Shown here piece by piece: positions 55,646 through 64,000 of a stretch of 64,000 nucleotides of DNA. Source of the DNA: Qipengyuania sediminis (GTDB lineage: Bacteria > Pseudomonadota > Alphaproteobacteria > Sphingomonadales > Sphingomonadaceae); assembly GCF_004358425.1 (NCBI RefSeq), contig NZ_CP037948.1, positions 248,001-312,000 of the forward strand, read 5' to 3'. The translations under genes were made by a program, and so were the position numbers. The stretch's first letter is position 1. Every line of letters starts with the position of its first letter. The notes below the pieces were generated by a model. The model made no database searches. It had not been told where the DNA came from and saw only the letters and a program-made list of their open reading frames with translations.

Positions 55646-56098
55646 ATGGCCGGCACACCCCGCTTCCTCGGCGCTTCCACTCCGCTTCCCGCTTCGCCGG
55701 AGACGGCGGAGCTCGACTACGTGCCCAATCCGCGCCCCGGGACGCTTTATCTGGTCCGTTTCGCCGCGCCGGAATTCACCTCGCTCTGCCCCGTTACCGG
55801 CCAGCCCGATTTCGCGCATCTCGTGCTCGATTACGCACCCTGCGATACGATCGTCGAATCGAAGAGCCTGAAGCTCTACCTCGGCTCCTTCCGCAACCAT
55901 TGCGGATTTCACGAGGATGTGACGGTCGGGATCGGCCAGCGCCTGTTCGGCGAGATGCGGCCGCATTGGCTGCGGATTGGCGGCTATTGGTATCCGCGCG
56001 GCGGCATCCCGATCGACGTGTTCTGGCAAAGCAGCGCTCCGCCCCAGGGGCTGTGGGTGCCCGATCAGGGCGTCGCGGGCTATCGCGGCCGGGGCTAA
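55646..56098 (+). CDS. queF: NADPH-dependent 7-cyano-7-deazaguanine reductase
   Basis: 150 aa, the short unimodular QueF. The active-site Cys48 in [14 protein letters not shown] with Asp55 and the [20 protein letters not shown] motif are diagnostic. It makes preQ1 in queuosine synthesis. No preQ1 riboswitch seen upstream; the gene is divergent from the 54433 gene across 118 nt. Its stop overlaps the convergent xth stop by 3 nt. Confidence 0.95.
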   Translation: MAGTPRFLGASTPLPASPETAELDYVPNPRPGTLYLVRFAAPEFTSLCPVTGQPDFAHLVLDYAPCDTIVESKSLKLYLGSFRNHCGFHEDVTVGIGQRLFGEMRPHWLRIGGYWYPRGGIPIDVFWQSSAPPQGLWVPDQGVAGYRGRG

Positions 56099-56868
56099 TC
56101 GGCGAGCTCGATGACAAGCGGCGCATGGTCGCTCGTCTTCTCCCAACCGCGTGGGGTGCGATCGACCGATACGCTCTTCAGGCGTGGCAACAGCGCCGGG
56201 CTGAGCAGCGCGTGATCAATACGCAGCCCAGCGTCGCGCTCGAAGGCGTTCCGCCAATAGTTCCAGAAGGTATAAATCGTCTTGTGCGGATGGAGCTGGC
56301 GCAGCGCATCGGCCCAGCCCTGATCGACCAGCCGGAACCAGGCGGCGCGCGCCTCGGGCGCGAACAACGCGTCGTCGACCCAGCGTTCGGGTTTGTAGAC
56401 GTCCTGCTCGGTGGGCATGACATTAAAATCGCCGATCAGCATAACCGGAAGATTGCTCGCCAGTAGCTCTTCGGCGCGGGCGATCAGGCGTTCGAACCAG
56501 GCGAGCTTGTAGTCGAACTTGGGGCCGGGGCGGGGGTTGCCATTAGGCAGATAAAGACCGGCAACGATGATACCGTTCACCGCCGCTTCGAGATAGCGGC
56601 TCTGCGTATCGGAAGGGTCGCCCGGCAGGCCGCGCTGGGTCTCGTGCAGCGCGCCAACGCGGCTGAGCAAAGCGACGCCGTTCCAGCGGCTCTGGCCCTG
56701 CCAGATCGCGCTATAGCCGAGCTTTGCCAGCTCAGCTTCGGGGAAGGCCTCGTCCGGCGCCTTTAGCTCCTGCAACGCGACCACATCGGGCCGCGCCGCG
56801 TCGAGCCAGCGCAGCAGCACCGGAAGGCGGCCGTTGATGCCGTTCACATTGTAGGTGGCGATTTTCAT
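56095..56868 (-). CDS. xth: Exodeoxyribonuclease III
   Basis: 257 aa from the ATG at 56868 ([15 protein letters not shown]). EEP superfamily residues: N and E in [10 protein letters not shown] and [12 protein letters not shown], Asp/Asn in [14 protein letters not shown], and His in SDHAPLVIE. Apurinic/apyrimidinic endonuclease and 3'-5' exonuclease of base excision repair. Convergent with queF. tRNA-Thr lies upstream on the same strand. Confidence 0.94.
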   Translation of the reverse strand: MKIATYNVNGINGRLPVLLRWLDAARPDVVALQELKAPDEAFPEAELAKLGYSAIWQGQSRWNGVALLSRVGALHETQRGLPGDPSDTQSRYLEAAVNGIIVAGLYLPNGNPRPGPKFDYKLAWFERLIARAEELLASNLPVMLIGDFNVMPTEQDVYKPERWVDDALFAPEARAAWFRLVDQGWADALRQLHPHKTIYTFWNYWRNAFERDAGLRIDHALLSPALLPRLKSVSVDRTPRGWEKTSDHAPLVIELAD

Positions 56869-56940
56869 CGAGTGGCCAACGCGCCGCAAAGCGATGTGCT
56901 CCTCTCATCGGCTTCCGACGCGGAGGATGCAGGAAAGCGG

Positions 56941-57013
<73 letters not shown>

Positions 57014-57030
57014 GCGCGGCGGCCGTATCG

Positions 57031-57798
57031 CTACCGCGCGCCGAAAGTCCAGCCTTCGGTGCGAGCGAGCGCCGGGGTGAGCGCGGAAGGGTGCCAGCAG
57101 CGTGGGTCGTCCGCCACCGCGCGCAGCCAGGCGGCGGACAGCAGCGCGTCGGAAGCGTGATCGCCGATCGCCCCTTCGCCCGCGACCGGCGGCGAACCCA
57201 GGGCCGTGAGCGCGGCGTTGAGCTCTGCAAAGCTTCGCATCTTGGCGCGTGCGGCGCTCCGCCCAGCGTTAATGGCGGCGAGCGAAGTGTAGATTTCGAC
57301 GATCACGGAGCCCGAGGCGGGCAGCGGATCGATAGGCCATACCGGCAGGTGACCGCGCAGGGCATGGAGCATGCGCATTCCCGTGAGGCTCGACTTTCCT
57401 ACCTGCGCCGCGCCGACAAGGTTGAAGTTCGAATAGGGCTTGCACCCCATCGTGGCCTGCGCGTGTTCGGTCACGCGGAAGCGGCCGCGGCCATGCGTGG
57501 CGCCATCGCAGCGGAACTGCGCGCCCGTCTCCATCCCGTCGCGAAAATAGGGGCGCAGCATCTGATCGGCCACGACCGACGTGGCGCCGAAATGGGGCTC
57601 GCCGCGCGCTAACCGGTCCACCAGCGCCCACAACGCAGGCGCATCCGGCGGACTTTCCTCCCAGCCGGGAAAATAGGCGCCGCAATCGGCAAAGGGCAAG
57701 GCGAGGCCAAGGTCGAGGCCGACCAGCGTGTCACACGGAAGGGAATCGCGCAGAACCCTGAAGACGTCTTCGCGTGACCAGCGCCCGCCCGCCAGCAC
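57031..57798 (-). CDS. DUF429-like protein, putative RNase H-fold nuclease (start uncertain)
   Basis: 255 aa from the GTG at 57798, the only ATG/GTG/TTG available. The same frame extends upstream to 57903 and would add about 35 residues containing FLAIDWSGAKG, which looks like the conserved first beta-strand and first acidic residue of a DUF429/RNase H-like fold. The extension has only an ATT (57903) as near-cognate start, overlapping the purN stop region. Later motifs: GLDLGLALPFADCG, a Glu in VIVEIYTSLAA, and GDHASDALLSAAWLRA with an acidic pair. I report the canonical start but think the real protein is longer. Function unproven. Confidence 0.62.
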   Translation of the reverse strand: MLAGGRWSREDVFRVLRDSLPCDTLVGLDLGLALPFADCGAYFPGWEESPPDAPALWALVDRLARGEPHFGATSVVADQMLRPYFRDGMETGAQFRCDGATHGRGRFRVTEHAQATMGCKPYSNFNLVGAAQVGKSSLTGMRMLHALRGHLPVWPIDPLPASGSVIVEIYTSLAAINAGRSAARAKMRSFAELNAALTALGSPPVAGEGAIGDHASDALLSAAWLRAVADDPRCWHPSALTPALARTEGWTFGAR

Positions 57799-57895
57799 GG
57801 GCGGCCCGCCCTCCGCGTCCGCGATCGCCAGCGCGATGCCCTTCTGCCACGCGCCCTTCGCGCCCGACCAGTCGATGGCGAGGAAGTGAGCGAAC

Positions 57896-58867
57896 CTAGA
57901 AATCGTCGGCCGCGTCCATAAGCCGGGTCAGCCGCGGCGGCGCAACCGCGCGCCAGCTGCGTTCCAGCCATTCGGCAACGAGGTCCCAATCGAGCCCCGG
58001 GCGGTTGAGAATCACGCCGATCCACCCGCTCGCGCCGTAATAGGCGGGCTTGAAATAGGCCTCCGGATGCGCTTCCAACAGGGTCTCAAGCTCGTCCATG
58101 CTGCCGGTCTTGGCGAGCAGCGCGATATGCGGTGTCCCGTGATGACGGTCGCTGAAATAGGCGAAGAACTTACCCGTGTTCTCGCTGCCGACGCGGAAAC
58201 CGGCGGAGCCATGGCTCTCGCGCTCATGCGCTTCGGGCAGCGCCAATGCGAGAGCGCGCACCCGGGCGAGCAAATGCGCTGGATCGCGTCCGCGCGAGAC
58301 ATATTCGGACAGCACCCGGGGGTAGAGCTGGTGCTCGGCGAACAGCACGCGTTTGGCCAGCGTATGCGGCGTGTCACCGGGCGTGATCGCCACCGCGATC
58401 CGCCCCAGCACCTCGCCCGCGTCGAGCTCTTCGGTCACGAGATGGACCGAAACCCCGCCTTGCGCGTCCCCGGCCGCGATTGCCCGCGCATGGGTTTCGA
58501 GGCCGGGATATTTGGGCAGCAGCGAGGGGTGGATGTTGAGCAAGCGGCCCGCCCAACGCTTCACCATCACCGGCGTCAGCACGCGCATGTAGCCCGCGAG
58601 CGCAATGTATTCCGCATTCGCTGCGCGCGCCGCCTCATCCAGCGCCATTTCGTGCGCCTCCCGCGTCAAGCCCCGGTGCGAACGCGCGAAGGTGGCAACC
58701 CCCTCTGCGGCCGCCAGCGCGAGGCCCGGGGCTTCGGGATCGTTACTGGCGACGAGCACGATTTCGTAAGGGCAGTCGGGCAACCGGCTGGCGTAGAGCA
58801 GCGCCGCCATATTGGTGCCGCTGCCCGAGATGAAGACGGCGACCTTCGCCCTTTCCTCAGCCATCAT
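57896..58867 (-). CDS. purN: Phosphoribosylglycinamide formyltransferase fused to a YjbR/MmcQ domain
   Basis: 323 aa, about 110-120 longer than a normal PurN. Residues 1 to about 195 are Pur[28 protein letters not shown] (Asn111, His113) and [14 protein letters not shown] (Asp149). Residues of about 202-323 are a YjbR/MmcQ-like domain: [32 protein letters not shown], and the C-terminal [13 protein letters not shown] and [13 protein letters not shown]. The fusion has no frameshift and is read from one ATG. PurN uses 10-formyl-THF to make FGAR; YjbR is a DNA-binding-type fold of unknown role. It overlaps purM by 11 nt. Confidence 0.92.
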   Translation of the reverse strand: MMAEERAKVAVFISGSGTNMAALLYASRLPDCPYEIVLVASNDPEAPGLALAAAEGVATFARSHRGLTREAHEMALDEAARAANAEYIALAGYMRVLTPVMVKRWAGRLLNIHPSLLPKYPGLETHARAIAAGDAQGGVSVHLVTEELDAGEVLGRIAVAITPGDTPHTLAKRVLFAEHQLYPRVLSEYVSRGRDPAHLLARVRALALALPEAHERESHGSAGFRVGSENTGKFFAYFSDRHHGTPHIALLAKTGSMDELETLLEAHPEAYFKPAYYGASGWIGVILNRPGLDWDLVAEWLERSWRAVAPPRLTRLMDAADDF

Positions 58868-59960
58868 GCTCGGCGCGCCAGCCGCCCCGCGCGCTCCAGG
58901 TGCCGGCGTTGCCGCTGACGGTGCAGCCGCGCACTCCCGGCTCGATCCGGCCGATGGTCAGAACCGTCTCTCCCGCCGCCGCCAGATCGGCGCTCAGGCT
59001 CGTGACGTCATCTTCCGCGACGACAAGCACCATGCCGACGCCGCAGTTGAAGGTCCGCGCCATCTCTTCGGGCGCGATATTCCCCTGCGCCTGCAAGAAG
59101 GCCATCAGCCGCGGCTGAGGCCAGGCATCTGCATTCACCATGGCACGCAAGCCCCGTGGCAAGACGCGCGGGATGTTTTCAAGCAGCCCGCCACCGGTGA
59201 TGTGAGCGAGCGCCGCGACGCGGCCGGCGCGGACGGCGGGGAGCAGGCTGCGTATGTAGATCCGCGTGGGTGCCAGGAAGACTTCGATGAGCAGCCGCTC
59301 CGGGTCGAACAGCGCGGGGCGGTCGAGCCGCCAGCCGCGGTCTGCCGCCAGACGCCGGACCAGCGAATATCCGTTTGAATGCGCGCCCGAACTGGCGAGC
59401 CCGAGTAGCATCATCCCCGGCTCGACCCGCTCGCCGGTGAGTTGTTCTCCGCGCTCCACCGCGCCGACGCAGAAGCCCGCGAGGTCGTAATCCCCCGGCG
59501 CGTACATGCCCGGCATCTCCGCCGTTTCGCCCCCGATCAGCGCGCATCCGGCCTGCCTGCACCCCTCGGCAATGCCTGCGACCACCTGCTTCGCGACCCC
59601 GCTTTCGAGCTTCCCTGTCGCGAAATAATCGAGGAAGAGCAGCGGCTCCGCCCCCTGCACGATCAGATCGTTCGCGCACATGGCGACGAGGTCGATGCCG
59701 ACCGTATCGTGCCGTCCGCTCTCGATCGCGAGCTTGAGCTTGGTGCCCACCCCGTCGTTGGCTGCCACCAGCAGCGGATCGCGGTATCCCGCAGCCTTGA
59801 GATCGAAGAAGCCGCCGAAGCCTCCGATCTCCGCATCCGCGCCGGGGCGGCGCGTAGAGCGGACCAGCGGCGCAATCGCCTTGACCAGGGCATTGCCCGC
59901 CGCGATCGACACCCCCGCATCGGCATAGGTATAGGCGGGGCGCTGCTCGTTCTCGGCCAT
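58857..59960 (-). CDS. purM: Phosphoribosylformylglycinamidine cyclo-ligase (AIR synthetase)
   Basis: 367 aa from the ATG at 59960 ([19 protein letters not shown]). Motifs [58 protein letters not shown] and [16 protein letters not shown] are diagnostic. It converts FGAM to AIR. The longer frame to 60311 overlaps the divergent DUF2066 gene and is not credible. It forms an operon with purN. Confidence 0.96.
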   Translation of the reverse strand: MAENEQRPAYTYADAGVSIAAGNALVKAIAPLVRSTRRPGADAEIGGFGGFFDLKAAGYRDPLLVAANDGVGTKLKLAIESGRHDTVGIDLVAMCANDLIVQGAEPLLFLDYFATGKLESGVAKQVVAGIAEGCRQAGCALIGGETAEMPGMYAPGDYDLAGFCVGAVERGEQLTGERVEPGMMLLGLASSGAHSNGYSLVRRLAADRGWRLDRPALFDPERLLIEVFLAPTRIYIRSLLPAVRAGRVAALAHITGGGLLENIPRVLPRGLRAMVNADAWPQPRLMAFLQAQGNIAPEEMARTFNCGVGMVLVVAEDDVTSLSADLAAAGETVLTIGRIEPGVRGCTVSGNAGTWSARGGWRAEHDG

Positions 59961-60024
59961 AGCGCCCCATACGCATTCGGGCTTGGTTTTCCAGAAGCCA
60001 TTCGCCAAAAGCCCGGGCATTCGC

Positions 60025-61299
60025 ATGGCGTCTCCGCTCCCCCACCGCCCGACCGCGCGCGCCCTTTGGCTGGGGGTGCTCGGCACGCTTGTCGCGAGCG
60101 GGCTCGCCCTTGCCGCCTGGGCGCAGATCGCGGGCGAGCGCGGCATTGCGCCCGTTGCCGCGTCGCGCGATATCCGCGTCTCGGGTATCCTTGTCGACGA
60201 GAAGGGCGACAGCCCGCAGGAGGCGCGCGAGGCGGGGTGGCAGGAAGCCGCGCGGCTCGCCTGGGCCAAGATCAACGGGCCCAAGCTTTCGGACGGGCAG
60301 CTGGCCGCCATGGTCTCGGCGATCGTGATCGAGCACGAACAGCTCGGGCCCCGGCGTTATATCGCGCGGCTGGGCGTCGTATTCGACCGCGGGCGCGCGA
60401 GCGGCTATCTCGGCGGGGAGGGGCAGGTCGCCCGCTCGGCCCCGCTCCTGCTGATCCCGGTCACCGTCAGCGCTGGGACCGGGACGGTTTTCGAGCGCCG
60501 CAACCCATGGCAGCGCGCCTGGGCGGAGTATCAGACGGGCGCCAGCCGGATCGACTATGTCCGCCCCTCGGGCGCGAACGGCGATTCGATCCTCATTACC
60601 TATGGCCAGACCGGGCGGCGCAGCCGGCTGTGGTGGCGCAACGTGCTCGACCAGTTCGGTGCTTCGGACGTGCTGATCGCGATCGCGCGGCTCGATCATG
60701 CCTATCCCGGCGGGCCGGTGACCGGGCGCTTCACAGCGCGCTATGGCCCCGACAACAGCTGGCTGGGCGAATTTTCACTGCGCGCCCCTAGCTCAGAGCA
60801 GTTGCCGCAGATGCTCGCGCAAGCCGTAGAGCGGTTCGACGCGCTTTATACCCAGGCGCTCGACGCCGGGCGGCTGCGGCCCGACCCGACGCTCGACCTC
60901 GCGGTGCCGGTGCTGCCGCCCGAGGTCCAGGCGCTGATCGAGCAGGGCCGCGCCATCGCCGCGCGCGAGGAAGCGGCGCGGGCCGGCGCGGGGGGCGGGC
61001 CGGCGGCGACGCCTCAAGCCGGCGAAACCCCGACACCCGGTGCCACCGAAAACCCGGCGGCGCTGATCACTGTCTCGGTCCAGTTCGCCACCCCCGATGC
61101 AGCCGCAGTCGATGCCGCGCTCGCCGGCGTGCGCGGCGCGGCTGGCGTGCGCGGCGCGGCAACCAGCAGCCTCGCGCTTGGGGGAACGTCGGTCATGCGG
61201 GTGACCTTTGCCGGCACGGCCGGCGAGCTTGCCGCGGCTCTGCGCGCGCGGGGCTTCACAGTGCGCGAGGCGGGCGAGGGCCTGTCGATCAGCCGCTAG
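60025..61299 (+). CDS. DUF2066 membrane-anchored protein
   Basis: 424 aa from the ATG at 60025. One N-terminal hydrophobic segment ([20 protein letters not shown], about residues 13-32), then [23 protein letters not shown] and [21 protein letters not shown], the DUF2066 pattern of an exported protein. A Pro/Ala linker precedes a C-terminal ~80-residue region with repeated VRGAA. The function is unknown. It lies directly before hdaA and divergent from purM, an arrangement seen in many alphaproteobacteria. Confidence 0.82.
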   Translation: MASPLPHRPTARALWLGVLGTLVASGLALAAWAQIAGERGIAPVAASRDIRVSGILVDEKGDSPQEAREAGWQEAARLAWAKINGPKLSDGQLAAMVSAIVIEHEQLGPRRYIARLGVVFDRGRASGYLGGEGQVARSAPLLLIPVTVSAGTGTVFERRNPWQRAWAEYQTGASRIDYVRPSGANGDSILITYGQTGRRSRLWWRNVLDQFGASDVLIAIARLDHAYPGGPVTGRFTARYGPDNSWLGEFSLRAPSSEQLPQMLAQAVERFDALYTQALDAGRLRPDPTLDLAVPVLPPEVQALIEQGRAIAAREEAARAGAGGGPAATPQAGETPTPGATENPAALITVSVQFATPDAAAVDAALAGVRGAAGVRGAATSSLALGGTSVMRVTFAGTAGELAAALRARGFTVREAGEGLSISR

Positions 61300-61316
61300 G
61301 CGAAGGGCGGCGCGCG

Positions 61317-61922
61317 ATGTCGCAGATCGCCTTGCCCTTCGCGCCACTGGCCGGGGGTCCGGCGCGAATCGCGGTGGGGGAGGGCAACGGCTCCGCTGTC
61401 GAAGCGCTGCGGGAGCCCGCCCGATGGCCGTTTCGAACGGCGGTGCTGATCGGTCCGCCACGTTCGGGGAAGAGCCTCTTCGCGCGCTGGTTCGAGGATA
61501 GCGGGGCGGGCACCGCGCTCGACGATGCCGACCGGGCGCAGGAAGCCTCGGTGTTCCATGCCTGGAACCGCGCGCAGGAAAGCGGAACGCCTCTTCTCCT
61601 GACCGCGCGGCCGGGCTGGACCGTGCGCCTGCCCGATCTCGCCTCGCGCCTCGGCGGATCGCTTCGTCTCGAGCTTACCGTGCCGGGAGACGACCTGATC
61701 GCCGACCTGATCGCCGCGCATGCCGAGCAGCGGCGGCTGGTGCTGGGCGAGGGGGCGGCGACCTTCCTCGTGCCGCGTATCGAGCGCAGCTATGCGGCGG
61801 TGGAGCGTGTGGTCGCCGAAATTGACCGCCTTTCCCTTGAACGTGCCGTTCCCGCCACCATGTCGCTGTGGCGCGAAGCGATCGACGCGGTGCAGGGGCC
61901 CGAGCAGGGCCGCTTGCTTTAA
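61317..61922 (+). CDS. hdaA: HdaA, DnaA-regulatory inactivator homologue
   Basis: 201 aa. Short AAA+ protein resembling DnaA domain III: Walker A IGPPRSGKSLFARWF, a DDAD acidic pair (GTALDDADRAQEA), and arginine-containing LVPRIERSYAAVERVV near the C-terminus. The N-terminal QIALPF is a sliding-clamp-binding motif like the QLSLPL of E. coli Hda. In Caulobacter HdaA promotes DnaA-ATP hydrolysis at the replisome and limits re-initiation. The position beside DUF2066 and purMN supports the call. Confidence 0.86.
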   Translation: MSQIALPFAPLAGGPARIAVGEGNGSAVEALREPARWPFRTAVLIGPPRSGKSLFARWFEDSGAGTALDDADRAQEASVFHAWNRAQESGTPLLLTARPGWTVRLPDLASRLGGSLRLELTVPGDDLIADLIAAHAEQRRLVLGEGAATFLVPRIERSYAAVERVVAEIDRLSLERAVPATMSLWREAIDAVQGPEQGRLL

Positions 61923-61954
61923 GCGCGCTTTGGTGGGAGGCTCTTGGCGACGCG

Positions 61955-62659
61955 ATGTTTGGCCGCCTGACCGCCTTTCTCGACAGCATCCGCGCGCGCG
62001 ACCCGGCGCCGCGCTCGCGCTGGGAGATCCTGACTTATCCCGGCGTCTGGGCGCTCGGCTTCCACCGCGCCGCGCACTGGCTTTACGAGGCGGAGCTGTT
62101 CTTCGCCGCGCGGCTCATCAACCATTTCGCCCGCTTCCTCACCGCGATCGACATTCATCCCGGCGCCAAGATCGGCCGCAACCTGTTCATCGATCACGGC
62201 TTCACCGTGATCGGGGAGACGGCCCAGATCGGCGACAATGTCACCATCTATCAATGCGTTACGCTGGGCGGGACCAACCCAGCGAACGGGGTGGGCGGCA
62301 AGCGCCATCCGACCATCGGCAGCCATGTCATCATCGGGTCGGGCGCGCAGGTGATCGGACCGATCAATGTGGGCGATCGCGCGCGAATCGGCGCCAATGC
62401 GGTGGTAACCGACGACGTTCCCGAGGGCGCGACGATGATCGGGTTGAAGGCACGCAGCACGCTGGTCCCGGTGTCGGAATATCTGCGTGACTTCGTCCCT
62501 TATGGCACCCCCTGCAACGAGCCCTGCGAGCCCGACATGACCCGGGTTGAGGCGCTGGAGCAGCAGCTGACGGAGATGCGCGCCGAGATCGCCGCATTGC
62601 GCGAAAGCAAGGGTCCGACCTCCATCAGCGCGCATCCGCGCAAGGGCAAGGCGCGGTGA
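61955..62659 (+). CDS. cysE: Serine O-acetyltransferase
   Basis: 234 aa from the ATG at 61955 (GGGAGG about 13 nt upstream). Left-handed beta-helix of hexapeptide repeats: GAKIGRNLFIDHGFTVIGET, IGDNVTIYQCVTLGG, HPTIGSHVIIGSGAQVIGPI and IGANAVVTDDVPEG. The short N-terminal helical region is the EpsC/short CysE type. It makes O-acetylserine for CysK (gene at 19237). A C-terminal coiled-coil tail (VEALEQQLTEMRAEIAALRE) is present. It overlaps the DUF2794 start. Confidence 0.93.
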   Translation: MFGRLTAFLDSIRARDPAPRSRWEILTYPGVWALGFHRAAHWLYEAELFFAARLINHFARFLTAIDIHPGAKIGRNLFIDHGFTVIGETAQIGDNVTIYQCVTLGGTNPANGVGGKRHPTIGSHVIIGSGAQVIGPINVGDRARIGANAVVTDDVPEGATMIGLKARSTLVPVSEYLRDFVPYGTPCNEPCEPDMTRVEALEQQLTEMRAEIAALRESKGPTSISAHPRKGKAR

Positions 62660-63012
62660 GCGGGGGCGGACTGGTTCTGCCCTTTCCGGGTCACTCGATG
62701 CAACCGGCGGGGCAGGTCGGCTTCGAGCGTGGGGAGCTGACCCGTATCCTTGACCTCTACGGCCGCATGGTCGCGGCGGGTGAGTGGCGCGACTACGCGA
62801 TGGACTTCACCCGCGATCATGCTGCCTTCGCAGCCTTCCGCCGCGCGGCCGAGCGCCCGCAGGCGCGGATCGAGAAGCGGCCTTCGCTGCGCAGCCGCCA
62901 GGGCATGTGGACGTTGATCGGCGAGCATGGCCAGGTGCTGCGCCGTGGACACGAGCTCGCCGGGGTACTCGCCCCGCTCGAACGTCGGCTGCTCCGCGCG
63001 GTCGAAGACTAA
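62656..63012 (+). CDS. DUF2794 protein
   Basis: 118 aa from the GTG at 62656 (GTGA overlap with cysE). The FERGELTRILDLYGRMVAAG, WRDYAMDFTRDHAAFAAFRRA and YRIEK-like ARIEKRPSLR segments match DUF2794, a conserved alphaproteobacterial family of unknown function. Its stop overlaps the convergent membrane protein gene by 3 nt. Confidence 0.9.
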   Translation: MSGGGLVLPFPGHSMQPAGQVGFERGELTRILDLYGRMVAAGEWRDYAMDFTRDHAAFAAFRRAAERPQARIEKRPSLRSRQGMWTLIGEHGQVLRRGHELAGVLAPLERRLLRAVED

Positions 63013-64000
63013 GCCTCAGCCACCCGCGGCATCGCCTTTACCGCGCCCGGGGGCGGGACCCGCGCCTGCCAGTCGGCAGGCAGCAGGGCCAGCAGCCGCG
63101 AGCGTAGCGGGGTCCAGAAGGCGGAGAGCGTCAGCAAGGCCGAGCCGATGACCAGCGCCGTCAGCGCGAAGGTCAGCTCCACCGCGCCGAACCGGTCGAA
63201 CAGGAAGGCGAGCGCGGCGAGCACATAGGCGAGGGCTGAGACCAGCAACGCGCGCCGGTCGATCAGCACCGCGACGATCCCGAACAGCACATAGATCGCG
63301 ACGACCGCGAGCGCGCTGCCGATGCCGACGTCCTCGCTGTTGCCGAGGATGCCGAGCGAATAGAAAATCGGATGCGCGATCATCGGCGCGGCAAGAAGAT
63401 GTAGCCAGAAAGCGACATCGCTGCGCCGGGTCACGCGTTCGCGGTCGCTGATGTCCCAGCGCATGGCCAGAGCGAAGATGGCGAGACCGGCAGCGAAGAC
63501 CAGCCACAGGAGGATGTTTTCGGGCTCTCCCGCCCCCGCCGCCTCAAGCGCGGCGACCAGCAGGCCGAGCACCGTCACGGTCAGCGCCGCAACGCCTGCG
63601 GCGACTGTGATCGGCACCATGAACCGCTTCCAGTGCAAGTAGGCCGCCCCGGCCGCGACCAGGCCCGCGAGCGAGATCATGATCGAAGCCGCGGTCACGT
63701 TCTCGTCCGTCGGGAACAGCGTGCCGAGCCCGAAAGCCGCGCTGAACACGCCCCCTACGAAGGCGAGCAGCAGGATGATCGACGGCAGCGCCATCCGCCG
63801 CCGCCGGGTGAATGCTTCCGCCAGCGGCCAGGCGGTCGCGGCGATCAGCAACCCGGAGAGCAGGCGGTCCCACGCGCCGTTGCGCTGCGAGGCTGCCATG
63901 ATGCCGTCCATCGCCGCAGGATCGGTGCTGAAGTCGAACTCGCCGACCGGCGCAATCAGCCCCGCCAGCGCGGTGCCGATCGCGCTGGCCGCGACCAGCA
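63009..64000 (-). CDS. Multi-pass membrane protein of unknown function (5' end outside window)
   Basis: The frame is open to base 64000, so the N-terminus is missing; at least 330 residues are visible. About ten hydrophobic helices follow one another with short loops (for example SIILLLAFVGGVFSAAFGLG and ILLWLVFAAGLAIFALAM). There is a cytoplasmic-type segment WDISDRERVTRRSDVAFWLHLL and a proline-rich end (PADWQARVPPPGAVKAMP). I do not recognise a transporter signature. Its family and role are unknown. Confidence 0.7.
   Translation of the reverse strand, partial: LVAASAIGTALAGLIAPVGEFDFSTDPAAMDGIMAASQRNGAWDRLLSGLLIAATAWPLAEAFTRRRRMALPSIILLLAFVGGVFSAAFGLGTLFPTDENVTAASIMISLAGLVAAGAAYLHWKRFMVPITVAAGVAALTVTVLGLLVAALEAAGAGEPENILLWLVFAAGLAIFALAMRWDISDRERVTRRSDVAFWLHLLAAPMIAHPIFYSLGILGNSEDVGIGSALAVVAIYVLFGIVAVLIDRRALLVSALAYVLAALAFLFDRFGAVELTFALTALVIGSALLTLSAFWTPLRSRLLALLPADWQARVPPPGAVKAMPRVAEA

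Overview
This 64 kb window is a gene-dense, G+C-rich (about two thirds G+C by eye) bacterial chromosome segment. Gene content points to an alphaproteobacterium of the Sphingomonadales, most likely Erythrobacteraceae. The clues are a complete division and cell wall (dcw) cluster in alphaproteobacterial order, FtsZ with a very long C-terminal linker, the cobA-DUF2849-cysI-DUF934-cysH sulfur operon, HdaA beside purM/purN, DUF2794, and palindromic intergenic repeats of a kind I associate with sphingomonads. I see no transposase, integrase, CRISPR array or rRNA operon. The taxonomic call is inference from protein resemblance; no search was run.

Layout. 1-6.8 kb: the C-terminal part of a TamB-like protein, a GH24 endolysin, a divergent polyphosphate pair (ppk2 / ppx) and a 2OG-Fe(II) oxygenase. 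7-11.7 kb (minus): M17 aminopeptidase, a stand-alone SH3-like protein, argC, glnB, glnA. 11.7-21.3 kb: DUF4163/DUF3298-like lipoprotein, map, ccmAB, phhB, an SDR, an S9 peptidase, an AlkA-type glycosylase, a 2Fe-2S ferredoxin, cysK and two unknown membrane-associated proteins. 21.6-40.8 kb (plus): mraZ-rsmH-ftsL-ftsI-murE-murF-mraY-murD-ftsW-murG-murC-murB-ddl-ftsQ-ftsA-ftsZ, followed by a TPR/SPOR protein. 42.5-46 kb: YbjN, proC, a Bax1-family membrane protein and a lipoprotein. 46-48.4 kb: tRNA-Ala(CGC), obgE and an epimerase-like protein. 48.4-55.5 kb (minus): sulfur assimilation operon, a Cys/Met-metabolism PLP enzyme, a sulfurtransferase and an unknown membrane protein. 55.6-64 kb: queF, xth, tRNA-Thr(TGT), a DUF429-like protein, purN (fused to a YjbR/MmcQ domain), purM, DUF2066, hdaA, cysE, DUF2794 and a partial multi-pass membrane protein.

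The dcw cluster is extremely tight: 13 of its 15 junctions are 1-8 nt stop/start overlaps. The exceptions are murB/ddl, which holds a palindromic repeat, and ftsA/ftsZ, which holds a hairpin and a DnaA-box-like 9-mer.

The most interesting theme is the palindromic repeats (about 9.8, 15.1, 33.1, 35.7, 46.3 and 50.3 kb). One is translated as the C-terminal tail of MurG, one lies in frame inside cysI, and two related copies end in GGGGAGGA placed 5-7 nt before the start codons of murC and ddl, so they appear to supply the Shine-Dalgarno sequence. Together they look like elements that have been domesticated in coding and translation-initiation roles.
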